From Arion vulgaris (lineage: Eukaryota; Mollusca; Gastropoda; Stylommatophora; Arionidae): a stretch of DNA of 64,000 nucleotides. A program made the translations under genes and the position numbers. This document shows, in pieces, positions 30,675 to 41,216 of the stretch. The DNA lies in the NCBI GenBank assembly GCA_020796225.1, contig CM036765.1:4296228-4360227 (forward strand), given 5' to 3'. The notes beneath the pieces were generated by a model, which saw nothing but the letters and a program-made list of their open reading frames with translations, did no database searches and had not been told where the DNA came from. The first letter of the stretch is position 1; every line of letters begins with the position of its first letter.

Positions 30675-31595
30675 ATGTTTGAGATCTTAAATTACGGGCC
30701 GCCGAAACACTCAAGCGCCCGGCCGCCGAAACACTCAAGCGCCCGGCCGCCGAAACACTCAAGCGCCCGGCCGCCGAAACACTCAAGCGCCCGGCCGCCG
30801 AAACACTCAAGCGCCCGGCCGCCGAAACACTCAAGCGCCCGGCCGCCGAAACACTCAAGCGCCCGGCCGCCGAAACACTCAAGCGCCCGGCCGCCGAAAC
30901 ACTCAAGCGCCCGGCCGCCGAAACACTCAAGCGCCCGGCCGCCGAAACACTCAAGCGCCCGGCCGCCGAAACACTCAAGCGCCCGGCCGCCGAAACACTC
31001 AAGCGCCCGGCCGCCGAAACACTCAAGCGCCCGGCCGCCGAAACACTCAAGCGCCCGGCCGCCGAAACACTCAAGCGCCCGGCCGCCGAAACACTCAAGC
31101 GCCCGGCCGCCGAAACACTCAAGCGCCCGGCCGCCGAAACACTCAAGCGCCCGGCCGCCGAAACACTCAAGCGCCCGGCCGCCGAAACACTCAAGCGCCC
31201 GGCCGCCGAAACACTCAAGCGCCCGGCCGCCGAAACACTCAAGCGCCCGGCCGCCGAAACACTCAAGCGCCCGGCCGCCGAAACACTCAAGCGCCCGGCC
31301 GCCGAAACACTCAAGCGCCCGGCCGCCGAAACACTCAAGCGCCCGGCCGCCGAAACACTCAAGCGCCCGGCCGCCGAAACACTCAAGCGCCCGGCCGCCG
31401 AAACACTCAAGCGCCCGGCCGCCGAAACACTCAAGCGCCCGGCCGCCGAAACACTCAAGCGCCCGGCCGCCGAAACACTCAAGCGCTACGCCGCCTGAAC
31501 AGACAACTGCTACTTACAGGAATATACAATGTTACATCACTATAGCAGGAAAGGATGTTAAATTAAATCTTGCAAATATTGAATTTAAAAACTGA
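30675..31595 (+). CDS. Long frame across the 24-bp array, doubtful
   Basis: ATG at 30675 leads through 33 PPKHSSAR units to a non-repetitive end (YRNIQCYITIAGKDVKLNLA, stop at 31595). The array is open in all six frames, so length is no evidence. The unique tail is mildly protein-like and a splice-like TTACAG lies before it. Confidence 0.15.
   Translation: MFEILNYGPPKHSSARPPKHSSARPPKHSSARPPKHSSARPPKHSSARPPKHSSARPPKHSSARPPKHSSARPPKHSSARPPKHSSARPPKHSSARPPKHSSARPPKHSSARPPKHSSARPPKHSSARPPKHSSARPPKHSSARPPKHSSARPPKHSSARPPKHSSARPPKHSSARPPKHSSARPPKHSSARPPKHSSARPPKHSSARPPKHSSARPPKHSSARPPKHSSARPPKHSSARPPKHSSARPPKHSSARPPKHSSARPPKHSSATPPEQTTATYRNIQCYITIAGKDVKLNLANIEFKN
30699..31486. repeat. Perfect minisatellite, 24 bp x 32.8
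   Basis: 32 full units of CCGCCGAAACACTCAAGCGC+CCGG and a 20-base partial unit. No substitution was seen between units. GC-rich in an AT-rich setting. All frames are open on both strands. Confidence 0.98.
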
Positions 31596-31744
31596 CAGAC
31601 TGCATAACGTTTTTGTCGCTGGGAATATAAATGTTTATAATACACGGAGAACTTGAAGCAGAGCTCAAAACATGCAAACGAATAGGTGAGATAGAAAGAA
31701 AGCCAAACGATCGAATTGAGTGAAACTGTCAGTCGTATGTGTCC

Positions 31745-32015
31745 TTATGTCTGGTCAACCCACTAACTGTTATAAGAAAGAAGATGGAGATATGTTGGAC
31801 ACACCTTGGGGAGAAATGATCAACGAATATCAAAGCAGGCATTGAAGTGGGGTGCAAAGGGTTCAAGAAAGATAGGTCGACCAAAGGAGACCCTGAAACG
31901 AACTTTGCTGAGAGGCAAGAAATATCGGTCTCAGTTCCATGGAGGAGATTGAACGAGTTGCCCAGGATAGAGCGGTATGGATAAATTACTTGCAGGCCCT
32001 ATGTAACGTATAACG
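31745..32015 (+). mobile_element. LINE-I 3' end
   Basis: Broken frames read RWRYVGHTLGRNDQRISKQA, GRPKETLKRTLL and IERVAQDRAVWINYLQALCN. Related reverse copies are at 26055 and 57888. Confidence 0.7.
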
Positions 32016-32394
32016 GTACGAGAGGAATTATTAATTATGTATCCTTGGACGCGACAAGGACTCATGATAGCATACACCGTTGTTCAAGTCTGTCCGTGGC
32101 CCCGGCGAATTCGCATAGCGGAGGCCACGGTCTGTCTTTGGCGTATTCTTAGATGGTTAAGAATCTTGCTGCGTTTTAAATACATCAAACGTGCTACAGC
32201 AAAATTACATGCAGAATTGAACATTCATGTTGAAGTTTGTAGTAACAAATAGCGTGCGACAATAATGGTTAATGTCAGCCCTACCATTCAAATCTCAATG
32301 TCAGCCCTACTATTCAACATAGCTATAGATTTGAGTGGTGCATTGAAGGACTCGCATACACCAAGAAATACCTAGACGTTACTGATGTAATCAC
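32016..32394. other. Unassigned
   Basis: A plus-strand frame (32037-32252) has no splice or domain support. It covers a small perfect hairpin, CCGTGGCC/GGCCACGG, at 32094-32130. AATGTCAGCCCTACYATTCA is duplicated near 32271-32313. Confidence 0.35.
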
Positions 32395-33060
32395 ACTTTT
32401 ATCTTCTGCGTTCTCACTAGATTGGGATTTCGGATTCTCTAATAAAGGCAGCCGTCTGCCTCAGATTATCAGCCACGCCTTACAGTTTGTCTTGGACGCT
32501 GGTGTAAGTGGGCCACCTCTTCTCAGGTCTGAATACTGGGGGTAGTTCTGTAGGATATGTTGTGTTCTCATACTTGCCAAGACACAGGGGCACAGGTCGT
32601 TGGTGCTTATCTTGAATTTAGTGTACAGGTGGTGTCTCATTCTGTTGTGACCCGTCCGGAGGCGAAGTATGGCTGTCTGGTCCCTTCTGGACAGTTGGTA
32701 ATATCAATATCCATCATTCTTGTGTTTTGGGTGTTCTTTATCCCTTTTTGCTTCGTAGTGCCCTTTGGCAAGGGTTTTTGCTTCATAGCTAACCAGGTTG
32801 TCATCTTGGGGCATTCCTGCTCCATCTTTAGCCAGTCTGTCAGCATCTTCATTCCCTTGATCTTGCAGTGTGAGGGTATCCACTGGATTACTATCCTCTC
32901 AGATTCATGGAATAACTGGGCTAAGGTTGACCTGAGATCACTTAATTCTGTGCTCCTTTCAGATTTCAGTGCTGAGATAGCGGACAATGCGTCAGTCAGA
33001 AGCACTTTTTCCATGTATTTGGTTCATATTTTGTAGTGCCATTTTTGTAGCTGCACTGAG
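32395..33060 (-). mobile_element. LINE-E 3' end with RNase H remnant
   Basis: The minus strand encodes LLTDALSAISALKSE and IVIQWIPSHCKIKG, the core of a LINE RNase H (acidic TD and WIPSHxxIxG); the GNExAD part is degraded. Downstream it matches 16760-17065. Confidence 0.7.
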
Positions 33061-33111
33061 GGCCTCTACCTAAGTCCTGAAATTGGTTTTGAGAACTTCA
33101 CTTTTATCTGA

Positions 33112-33358
33112 TATTTCTTTTTCACGTTTCAATTCCCAACGGAGCATAGGTCTTCAAACTTTTTCCAGCTCTTCCTCTCTCCGGCCATTCCTTCCAATAC
33201 TTTACAGGTTTTATCAATCCTTTTAATATTCGTTTCCAGTTATCTTCTTCAGTTATGTCTAGGTCTTCCCCTACTCTTTCCCTGCGGGTTCCAAAAACAG
33301 TGCACGTCTTGCAATGCTTCCTGTCGGTCTTCTCAATGTGTTTCCTATCCATTAGTAA
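33112..33358 (-). mobile_element. LINE-J C-terminal fragment
   Basis: The minus frame 33352-33122 reads MDRKHIEKTDRKHCKTCTVF, GTRRERVGEDLDITEE, with an intact 76-codon run. Repeats at 29815 and 47194 make it mobile, not a host gene. Confidence 0.55.
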
Positions 33359-33361
33359 CTG

Positions 33362-33612
33362 ATCAGATTGTTTTCTTACACATGAAGATTTTAGCGGCAG
33401 TACGCGAGCTTCGTAGCACCGGCCATGGTCCCCGACATTATTTAGAAGACGGTGACAATTGTTGAGAATTTTTTCTAATGAATTTTCCCGAGCAGCAGTT
33501 TTTTAGTCTGCTCTTCTCAAATTTTCCCGAGCAGCAGCTTTTTAGTCTGCTTTTCTCGAATTTTGAACTGACAATGGTTCTTTGACGTACTCAACTTGAA
33601 TCCGTGACCTTT
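33362..33612 (-). repeat. SINE-1, headless, with internal duplication
   Basis: 3' domain CGAGCTTCGTAGCACCGGCC; AATTTTCCCGAGCAGCAGYT through TTTTCTC is duplicated in tandem (33480-33560). Confidence 0.7.
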
Positions 33613-33927
33613 CAAAAACTATAACCGTAAACTTGACAACTGTCGGCAAAGACAATATGGAAACCCATCCAAAATAGGCGCTAGAGATGAATCGGACATA
33701 TATTCATGTTGAGATGAACAGTTGATAATACAGGAAAACAGAAGACTAAAAAACGACTATGAGGAAACTAGAAAAACTTGTAAAAAATGAAAGCTAGAAC
33801 GATCAATAAGTGATCCCGAATTTTTTTTTTTTTTTTTAACCAAACTCAGGATTCGATCGACTTTAAAGATTATCGCATGTTTTTGTGCAAACAATGTTCG
33901 ATCGAATCTGACTTGACTATGTTCTAT
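33613..33927. other. Unassigned, with a poly-T run
   Basis: No gene seen. A T run lies at about 33822-33837; an inverted pair flanking it (TTCGATCGAACATTG/GATTCGATCG) is weak. Confidence 0.35.
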
Positions 33928-35575
33928 AGATGAGACATCATCAGGTGCCGTGCCGGCTGGCGTAGGCGATCATGGATCTCCACAAATCTCTGTCGGTGTT
34001 TGCTATCAACTCAGATGTTGACACTCTAGCATGCTTGAGTGCGATGAGGCCATCCAACATTCTCTATCTCCGTCTTCCTCTGTCTCGTCTACCCTCGATT
34101 TTACCGGTTGTTACAATGTGTTCTAAACCTCTCCTCATCACATGCCCGAAAAATGATGACTGCCTCTTTCTTATATTGATAAACTTTGTCTTGATCTCAT
34201 TCAGCACCTCAACATTGGTCATTTTAGCAGTCCATGGGATTATCCTTCTATAAAACCATATTTATGTGGCCCTCAGAGATTTTTCGATCTGTGTGTTCAT
34301 TCTCCATGACTCGCATCCGTATGTCAGTATTGGTTCTATGTAGCACTGAATAACTCGCATTCTGATCGGATTGACAAGGACTTGTTGCAGATAATGCTTC
34401 TCATTTTCAGGAATGATGTTTTCTCTTGTCCTATTCTGCTCTATTTCTGATCGACATCTGCCATCTGATGTTCCCAGGACTTCAGGTATTTAAATTGCTG
34501 CACTTGTCTTAGATCAGTCCCATTTATTGTGATGGTGCATTTTGGCAAAATCTTTTTTGATATAACTTCTGTCTTCTTAATATTCAAACTGAGTCCTTTG
34601 TTGTTACTTTCTGTCACAACCTTAACTAATTTATGTAGCTCCATTTCATTTCTTGCTATTAAGACAGTATCATCAGCGTATCTCAGGTTATTTATGATAT
34701 GTCCTCCACAGCTATTCCAGGAATATCTTTTATAGACCTAATAATGCTTTCACAATACAGTGAGAACAGGTCTGGTGATAATACGCATCCTTGTCTAACA
34801 CCTTTTTTGATCATCTGGAAAGTTCCAATCTTTTTGTCTATTCTTATAGCTGCTGTTTGTTGCCAATATATGTTCTGAATGATTCTTAGATCTTTGCTGT
34901 CGATGTTTAAGCTCTCTAACATTTTGCAAAGTTCTTGATGGCGTACATTGTCGAACGCCTTGGTGTAGTCTATAAAGCACAAGTATAGATCTGCTTTTAC
35001 TTCTATTGATCTTTCTATTAGTGTTCTTAGGATATATATAGCGTTGCTAGTGCCCTTGCCTTCAACAAATCTACACTGCTCATCTCTGATTTCTGGTCTT
35101 ATTCTGCTGCTTATCCTTATTATCCTCTGTAGTATCTTTGTCATATGACTCATAAAACTGATAGTGCGGTATCTTCACATTCCACTGCTCTTGATTTCTT
35201 CGACAAAGCAATAAATATGGACTTTAGTAGATCTTTTGCAATACAACCACTGTCATATATGTCGTTTAAAAGCTTCGTTATCACTTCCGTTCTTAGATTT
35301 TCTAGAGCTTGAATTTCTTCTGATGTTATGTTATCTGGACCTGGAGACTTTCCCTCTTAATGTGTTTATGGCATCTTCAACTTCAGCTGCAAGTATTGGT
35401 GGTCACTTGCATGTGTCTGGTATATTTAGTAGTTCTGTTATCATCGTAGCGTTCAATATATTCCGCCCATCGTCCCGTTATGTTTTCTTCCCCATTAATA
35501 TCGTACCTTCTTTGGATTTTAGACATCCTGTTCGCGTGTGTGACTTTCTCCCTGTGATGTCATTTATATAAATAG
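33928..35575 (-). mobile_element. LINE-A, longest copy, reverse transcriptase domain
   Basis: A 153-codon minus frame (35153-34692) holds RT motifs in order: CLYLCFIDYTKAFDNV-type motif A (FIDYTKAFDN) and motif B (GVRQGCVLSPDLFSLY). A frameshift then precedes motif C, where GHIINNLRYADDTVLI is encoded with YADD at 34680-34669. The 3' end runs to TGATCGCCTACGCCAGCC and CACCTGATGATG at 33928. Inactive because of frameshifts; 5' end missing. Endonuclease-RT type LINE. Confidence 0.85.
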
Positions 35576-36033
35576 ATGAGACACTTTATATAAATACAAC
35601 CCTGAGCAGCTTTTTGTTGGGGAGAGCTAGCTATTCTCAAAACTCTCGACTATAGGGCTAGACAATGGCTGTCAAACTGGACTGCCTAATTATATCGTGC
35701 ATTTGCTGTTAAAAGTACCACTGACATCATAGGCTAGATATATAGACATCAAATACCTTACCCTAAAGAAAATAGCAACCTGCTGCCTTGCAGGTCGGCT
35801 GGGGACAGCCAAAGTCTGACAGAGCGAACCCAGTAAACGCTGACTGAAGCCGGACACATCACCGAAGGATAAGCACTAGAGCTCCAAATGACGCTAAGAT
35901 GTAATAAACCCACCCATGCTAATTTTGCATGAATCAGGTTTCCACATGAATGAGATTTATGGGGAGATCTGGTATATCAATCTAAGGGTGATCGCGAGAG
36001 ATGAGAGAGAGACATCAAATACCTTACTCTTAC
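35576..36033. other. Intron sequence, unassigned
   Basis: No repeat family recognised. GACATCAAATACCTTAC occurs near 35744 and again at 36011, the second just after the exon 2 donor. Confidence 0.35.
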
Positions 36034-36266
36034 CACATATGTTCGCTTGGTCTTAGGCTGATGATTTGTTGATACTCCTTGGAGAATAAGAAATTGGTAT
36101 TCGGTGCTGATTTGCTCACCATATCGATGTATCTGTGTAAGTTGATGAGTTGTCTAGCAGCTTTCAAAATTGATAATTTTGATGATGTATTATAGTTATT
36201 TGTCTTGGGTAGGACATCCGCAAGTTCCTTGAAAGATTCGCTAATTTTAATTTGTCGGTCACGCTC
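36034..36266 (-). CDS. bHLH gene, exon 2: helix-loop-helix domain
   Basis: A 233-base exon with strong sites: acceptor TTATTTCTTTTCTTAG|GAG and donor ATGTG|GTAAGA. It encodes ERDRQIKISESFKELADVLP, a variable loop (KTNNYNTSS), then KLSILKAARQLINLHRYIDM. This fits bHLH: E-R-x-R in the basic region, I..SF..L...LP in helix 1, K-S-x-x-L/I-L-x-x-A in helix 2. Basic residues after ER are fewer than usual. Exit phase 2 matches exon 3. The subfamily could not be placed. Confidence 0.75.
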
Positions 36267-36273
36267 CTAAGAA

Positions 36274-36416
36274 AAGAAATAATTCAATTGGTTACCGAGT
36301 CTTGTACATTATATTAGTTTGTGATTATAATACAGTTCGGAAGACTTGTTAAAATAATTCAATTGGTTACCGAGTCTTGTACATTATATTAATTTGTGAT
36401 TATAATACAGTTCGGA
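36274..36416. repeat. Tandem duplication, 2 x about 73 bp
   Basis: AATAATTCAATTGGTTACCG through ACAGTTCGGA occurs twice, ending about 8-12 bases from the exon 2 acceptor, so the branch-point region of that intron is duplicated. Confidence 0.85.
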
Positions 36417-36599
36417 AAATTCAGAAGAAGAAACGCAATCTGATCACTAAATTATGTTTCTTGACTTTAAAAAAAAATAAAATTTAAATACATTATTGAT
36501 AATATAAGTACACATTAATCAAACATTTGTTTTAATCAGTTCCATTTCATGTAGTTTAAATTGAACAAATTAGATCGACAACATGTTTCCATGCAGCAA

Positions 36600-36835
36600 G
36601 CAGTTCATTAAGAATGCATCCAAACTCCACAATATACAGAGTCTTCTACAACAGAACATCGGGAAAGAAGGCAAGAGGAAGACCACGGAAAAGATGGTTA
36701 GATGGCGTAGTAGAAACATGTGAAAGAGCAAAGATAATCACACAAGCCACCAGAACAGCGCAAGACAAAAACAGAAAACCACGACACTGAGCAACAACCC
36801 GGTAGCAGTGTGACGACAAAAGAAGCAGTTCATGT
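36600..36835 (+). mobile_element. LINE-D C-terminus
   Basis: Reads RMHPNSTIYRVFYNRTSGKK, ARGRPRKRWLDGVVETCERA and ends AAACCACGACACTGAGCAAC. Relatives on the minus strand at 50505-51120 and 19413-20155. Confidence 0.7.
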
Positions 36836-37021
36836 TTCAACATCGGTGTATTAACTCTAAAAGTTAAAAAAAACGGGTGTCTGTATCAGAATTCCTGTCC
36901 TGCAACGCTATATCAAGCGTCTGTCTCTGCTGTATTATGAGCGGGATGCAATAGATACCATACAGTTGTTTCTCTGTATTGCATTGTGACAGGCTGCTGT
37001 TTGTCTCGACTGATGAAATCT

Positions 37022-37706
37022 CTCCACAACAACGCCTATCTCAGTTTGCCCCTGCGTCTACAACAAACAATATGTCCATGGCAATATACTCGATACAATA
37101 ACGCCTATCTCAGTTTGCCCCTGCGTCTACAGCAAACAATATGTCCATGGCAATATACTCGATACAATAACGCCTACATCAGTTTGCCCCTGAGTCTACA
37201 GCAAACAATATGTCGCAATATACTAGATACAACAACGCCTATCTCAGTTTGCCCCTGCGTCTACAGCAAACAATATGTCCATGGCAATATACTCGATACA
37301 ATAACGCCTATCTCAGTTTGCCCCTGCGTCTACAACAAACAATATGTCCATGGCAATATACTCGATACAATAACGCCTATCTCAGTTTGCCCCTGCGTCT
37401 ACAGCAAACAATATGTCCATGGCAATATACTCGATACAATAACGCCTATCTCAGTTGCCCCTGCGTCTACAGCAAACAATATGTCCATGGCAATATACTC
37501 GATACAATAACGCCTATCTCAGTTTGCCCCTGCGTCTACAACAAACAATATGTCCATGGCAATATACTCGATACAATAACGCCTATCTCAGTTTGCCCCT
37601 GCGTCTACAGCAAACAATATGTCCATGGCAATATACTCGATACAATAACGCCTATCTCAGTTGCCCCTGCGTCTACAGCAAACAATATGTCCATGGCAAT
37701 ATACTG
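37022..37706. repeat. Minisatellite, 69 bp x 10, higher-order
   Basis: Units contain AACGCCTATCTCAGTTTGCC and CAATATGTCCATGGCAATAT. Units 5-7 and 8-10 repeat the same variant order (CAACA; CAGCA; the one with CAGTTGCCCC), an about 206-bp three-unit higher-order repeat. Confidence 0.9.
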
Positions 37707-38066
37707 AAACTGCCTTTATTCTCTATAGAGTCTAGACAGTGAACCCATATTAGAAACTTCCGGAAAATACAAGTTACTAAACAGAATTCGAACCTCAAAC
37801 TTATTAATTGCGACACCCATTGCCTAACCCTACTGACGAGCTCTTTTAAGAACAACCAGCTAAATAGAGCTCTACTATGCCGTATATTTTTACAGACAGC
37901 ATTGACTACAAAAAACGGAAGAATCAGATCAGTTTTGACCGATTAGTGTTTGCACAAACACACAAAAATACATGCGATAACATTTTAAGTGGTTCGAATC
38001 CTATGTTTGGTAATTTGCTTTTTTCCTTAGCCGCTAATACTTGTTCATTATCTATTTATTGATTAT

Positions 38067-39222
38067 ATTCATTGGCCCCAGTGCCTCCCATATTCATTGG
38101 CCCCAGTGCCTCCCATATTCATTGGCCCCAGTGCCTCCCATATTCATTGGCCCCAGTGCCTCCCATATTCATTGGCCCCAGTGCCTCCCATATTCATTGG
38201 CCCCAGTGCCTCCCATATTCATTGGCCCCAGTGCCTCCCATATTCATTGGCCCCAGTGCCTCCCATATTCATTGGCCCCAGTGCCTCCCATTATTCATGG
38301 CCTCCTAGTGCCTCCCATATTCATTGGCCCCAGTGCCTCCCATATTCATTGGCCCCAGTGCCTCCCATATTCATTGGCCCCAGTGCCTCCCATATTCATT
38401 GGCCCCAGTGCCTCCCATATTCATTGAGCCCCTTCATGAGTGCCTCCCATATTCATTGGCCCCAGTGCCTCCCATATTCATTGGCCCCAGTGCCTCCCAT
38501 ATTCATTGGCCCCAGTGCCTCCCATATTCATTGGCCCCAGTGCCTCCCATATTCATTGGCCCCAGTGCCTCCCATATTCATTGGCCCCAGTGCCTCCCAT
38601 ATTCATTGGCCCCAGTGCCTCCCATATTCATTGGCCCCAGTGCCTCCCATATTCATTGGCCCCAGTGCCTCCCATATTCATTGGCCCCAGTGCCTCCCAT
38701 ATTCATTGGCCCCAGTGCCTCCCATATTCATTGGCCCCAGTGCCTCCCATATTCATTGGCCCCAGTGCCTCCCATATTCATTGGCCCCAGTGCCTCCCAT
38801 ATTCATTGGCCCCAGTGCCTCCCATATTCATTGGCCCCAGTGCCTCCCATATTCATTGGCCTCAGTGCCTCCCATATTCATTGGCCCCAGTGCCTCCCAT
38901 ATTCATTGGCTCCAGTGCTTCCCATATTCATTGGCCCCAGTGCCTCCCATATTCATTGGCCCCAGTGCCTCCCATATTCATTGGCCCCAGTGCCTCCCAT
39001 ATTCATTGGCCCCAGTGCCTCCCATATTCATTGGCCCCAGTGCCTCCCATATTCATTGGCCCCAGTGCCTCCCATATTCATTGGCCCCAGTGCCTCCCAT
39101 ATTTATTGGCCCCAGTGCCTCCCATATTCATTGGCTCCAGTGCTTCCCATATTCATTGGCTCCAGTGCTTCCCATATTCATTGGCTCCAGTGCTTCCCAT
39201 ATTCATTGGCTCCAGTGCTTCC
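38067..39222. repeat. Minisatellite, 25 bp x 46
   Basis: Unit CATTGGCCCCAGTGCCTCCC plus ATATT. Nearly uniform except two disrupted units (38283-38300, 38425-38445) and a block of GGCTCCAGTGCTTCCC variants at the right end. The long frames here are artefacts: 25 is not a multiple of three, and all frames read the same cycle. Confidence 0.98.
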
Positions 39223-39341
39223 CCTGGTGTTCTGAAAAATATTCTCTAAGCGCTTTTTTCTCAACTCAAGCTGCATGCTGATCTATTGTCTAATTATGTG
39301 TGGTTTGAAACAGATCAGGTTTTCTGTCAACTATAAAGATT

Positions 39342-39492
39342 TAAAGGGTTTTGAAGCCAAAGGATTGATTTCATTGTACCGGGTTTACCCCATGTGGCTC
39401 GGTCCCTCTCCGCAGAAATGGCACACCACCTCTGGAAAAAAACCTTCGACTCGCAAGGCAAAGGGCGTAACCACTTAGCCACAGAGACCTCC
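39342..39492 (-). repeat. SINE-4 with internal deletion
   Basis: 3' end GATTTCATTGTACCGGGTTT, then GGCTCGGTCCCTCTCCGCAG, a jump, and the inverted head CGTAACCACTTAGCCACAGA. Confidence 0.75.
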
Positions 39493-40317
39493 CAACTATA
39501 ATGAAAGCTTTGGTATTGTCTGTTACGCAACCAAAATGAAAATTTGAACTTTAGATGAACTTGGTTTTGTTGCTTCATTTGAAGGGAAAATATAGAGACG
39601 AAGCTTGAAATTGATTGGTGGTGACAAAATGATACGTCTTCAAATGGATGAACGATCTCACCAAGTAAAACAAAGTGACGAAGCATGAACATGCTTTGTC
39701 GCAGATAATACAAATGCTGCATTGAATTAATGAAAATGCATCAATGTGTTGGGACATTCGATACACACACAAACATGTCACGCCAGCCAAACTCAAAATT
39801 CCTTTAACCGACATTTTTTTATAACTCAACAAACTGCTTAACGTTTAAGTGGTGCCAAGAAAATCAACGACTTGTTTACTGTGGTTGATAGCGAAGTTTT
39901 GTAGAGGATTTTCATTTTCAAATACCACTTGTGCATTACTAAAATGGATGCCAAACAGATGTGTGCCAATTAGGCAAAGCAAAGAAGATCTAGAGAAAAA
40001 ACGACCAAGACATGAACAATAAAATATCAATATATTGTGCTAAAGATCAACACAAAAACTTGTAATTAGATAAACACGAAGTCTGGTTTGAGGACACGCA
40101 TAAAGAAAGGATACAGATCTATAGATGCTAACAGATTTTGATTACTTTCGCAGTAATGTCTATTTTTGTCAGATGGGAACAATATGTTCTAAATTTGAAA
40201 ATTTAAGCCATTCGCTCGTCGGAGCCGATAACTGGCTCATAAATTTTGTTAAAGAAGTTATACTAGCTAAGAAATTCAAAGAAAAAGGATACAGTATGGC
40301 AGAGTGCAAACAAAGGT
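39493..40317. other. bHLH intron 1, unassigned
   Basis: No family recognised. The minus strand has a good acceptor (GGCATCCATTTTAG|T) at about 39944 and 30 open codons after it, but only a poor donor; it might be a skipped or decayed exon. Confidence 0.3.
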
Positions 40318-40388
40318 GAAAGACGGGATGCTGGAGATTCATTGCCAACCTTCAATGCGGAGACGGCATCTGATGATGATACTAGCTA
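40318..40388 (+). mobile_element. LINE-K 3' end fragment
   Basis: GATGCTGGAGATTCATTGCC, GAGACGGCATCTGATGATGAT match the inverted LINE-K end at 58085-58165. Similarity begins about 25 bases further upstream. Confidence 0.55.
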
Positions 40389-40811
40389 AGTCAGTATAAA
40401 TTGAAGAATAAATGCACCGGGAGGTAAAATAAATTTACGGAGCCAAAGTGTTAAAGAACAAATGCAGTCTACAAGTCTTCGCAACATATGAAGATATATT
40501 GATGGTACCAAGATAAAGCTCTGGAAATACGAAACGTGCTCTAAGGCAGCCCTTGTTGATCTGAGAGTTGGGGAAAACAAATTTAAAAATCGAAAGTTAG
40601 AATCTGAGAAAGACTTAATAGGGTATACCTGGGAGGATTAGATCAGCAATTTCAAGCTTCAAGAAAGAGCATCTGGAAGACGAACAGAAAAAGAGACTAG
40701 GACAATGGAATATACTTAAATCGGGATGAGAAAAAAGCGGACAAGACATGCAGTCGACACCGCAGGGACACCGGAAAAGAGGAGCCCTTGTGGCACTTGG
40801 ACTTTTGAAGC
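40389..40811. other. Unassigned, LINE-like
   Basis: Broken frames suggest an old LINE remnant (for example near 40700-40790) but no motif is firm. Confidence 0.3.
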
Positions 40812-41070
40812 AGAACTTTGACCGTGTGTTGCCTGCGCTTGCAAGGGAAGCAAAGAATAGTTAACACTACAACCTACGAAGCATATCGTAAGAGTTGACT
40901 GAGTTAGGAGTCTAGGGAAGATACCCGAGTAAATAAAAGCGTCCCAGAAATCGGATGTGCTGGCTCACTTATATGCGCATAACTGGCACACTCAAAATAG
41001 TTAGGCCCAGATCACATACAAATCACGAGTAGTTTAACAAGTGGTCGATATGGAGCGTTGGAAGAAACAA
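40812..41070 (+). repeat. SINE-2
   Basis: GACCGTGTGTTGCCTGCGCT, AGCAAAGAATAGTTAACACT and GTGGTCGATATGGAGCGTTG. Confidence 0.75.
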
Positions 41071-41216
41071 CTTAAGACAGCAATATGACTAGGTGGAAAT
41101 TAAAGAAAAAACGATCAAATTAAGTGGATATTTTTCTCTGTCTTAATATTCCCTTGAACACTACAAACTAATGATGATGATGAATGAATGCAAGAATAAT
41201 GCAATAAAAGCACATA

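Noticed and set aside
30673..31482. 269-codon minus-strand frame of LSVSAAGR repeats
   Set aside because: The 24-bp unit has no stop in any frame; this strand has no unique protein-like ends.
33122..33352. Minus-strand 76-codon frame as a host gene
   Set aside because: Similar sequence recurs at 29815 and 47194, so it belongs to LINE-J.
36986..37742. Overlapping plus frames of 95-174 codons
   Set aside because: 69-bp array, a multiple of three with no stops; no unique coding flank.
38097..39281. 394-codon frame
   Set aside because: Lies entirely in a 25-bp tandem repeat; the same 25-residue cycle appears in all three plus frames, so length reflects a stop-free unit.
39868..39943. Extra bHLH exon between exons 1 and 2
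   Set aside because: Acceptor is good and phases could work, but the donor (GTCGTT) is poor and inclusion would spoil the basic-region spacing.
40173..40315. Possible exon beginning MGTICSK, with a good acceptor and donor and phase matching 43861
   Set aside because: Its last 25-30 bases align with LINE-K (GGCAGWGTGCAA...AAGACRGRGGATGCTGG at 58150-58190), so it is more likely LINE-K sequence.
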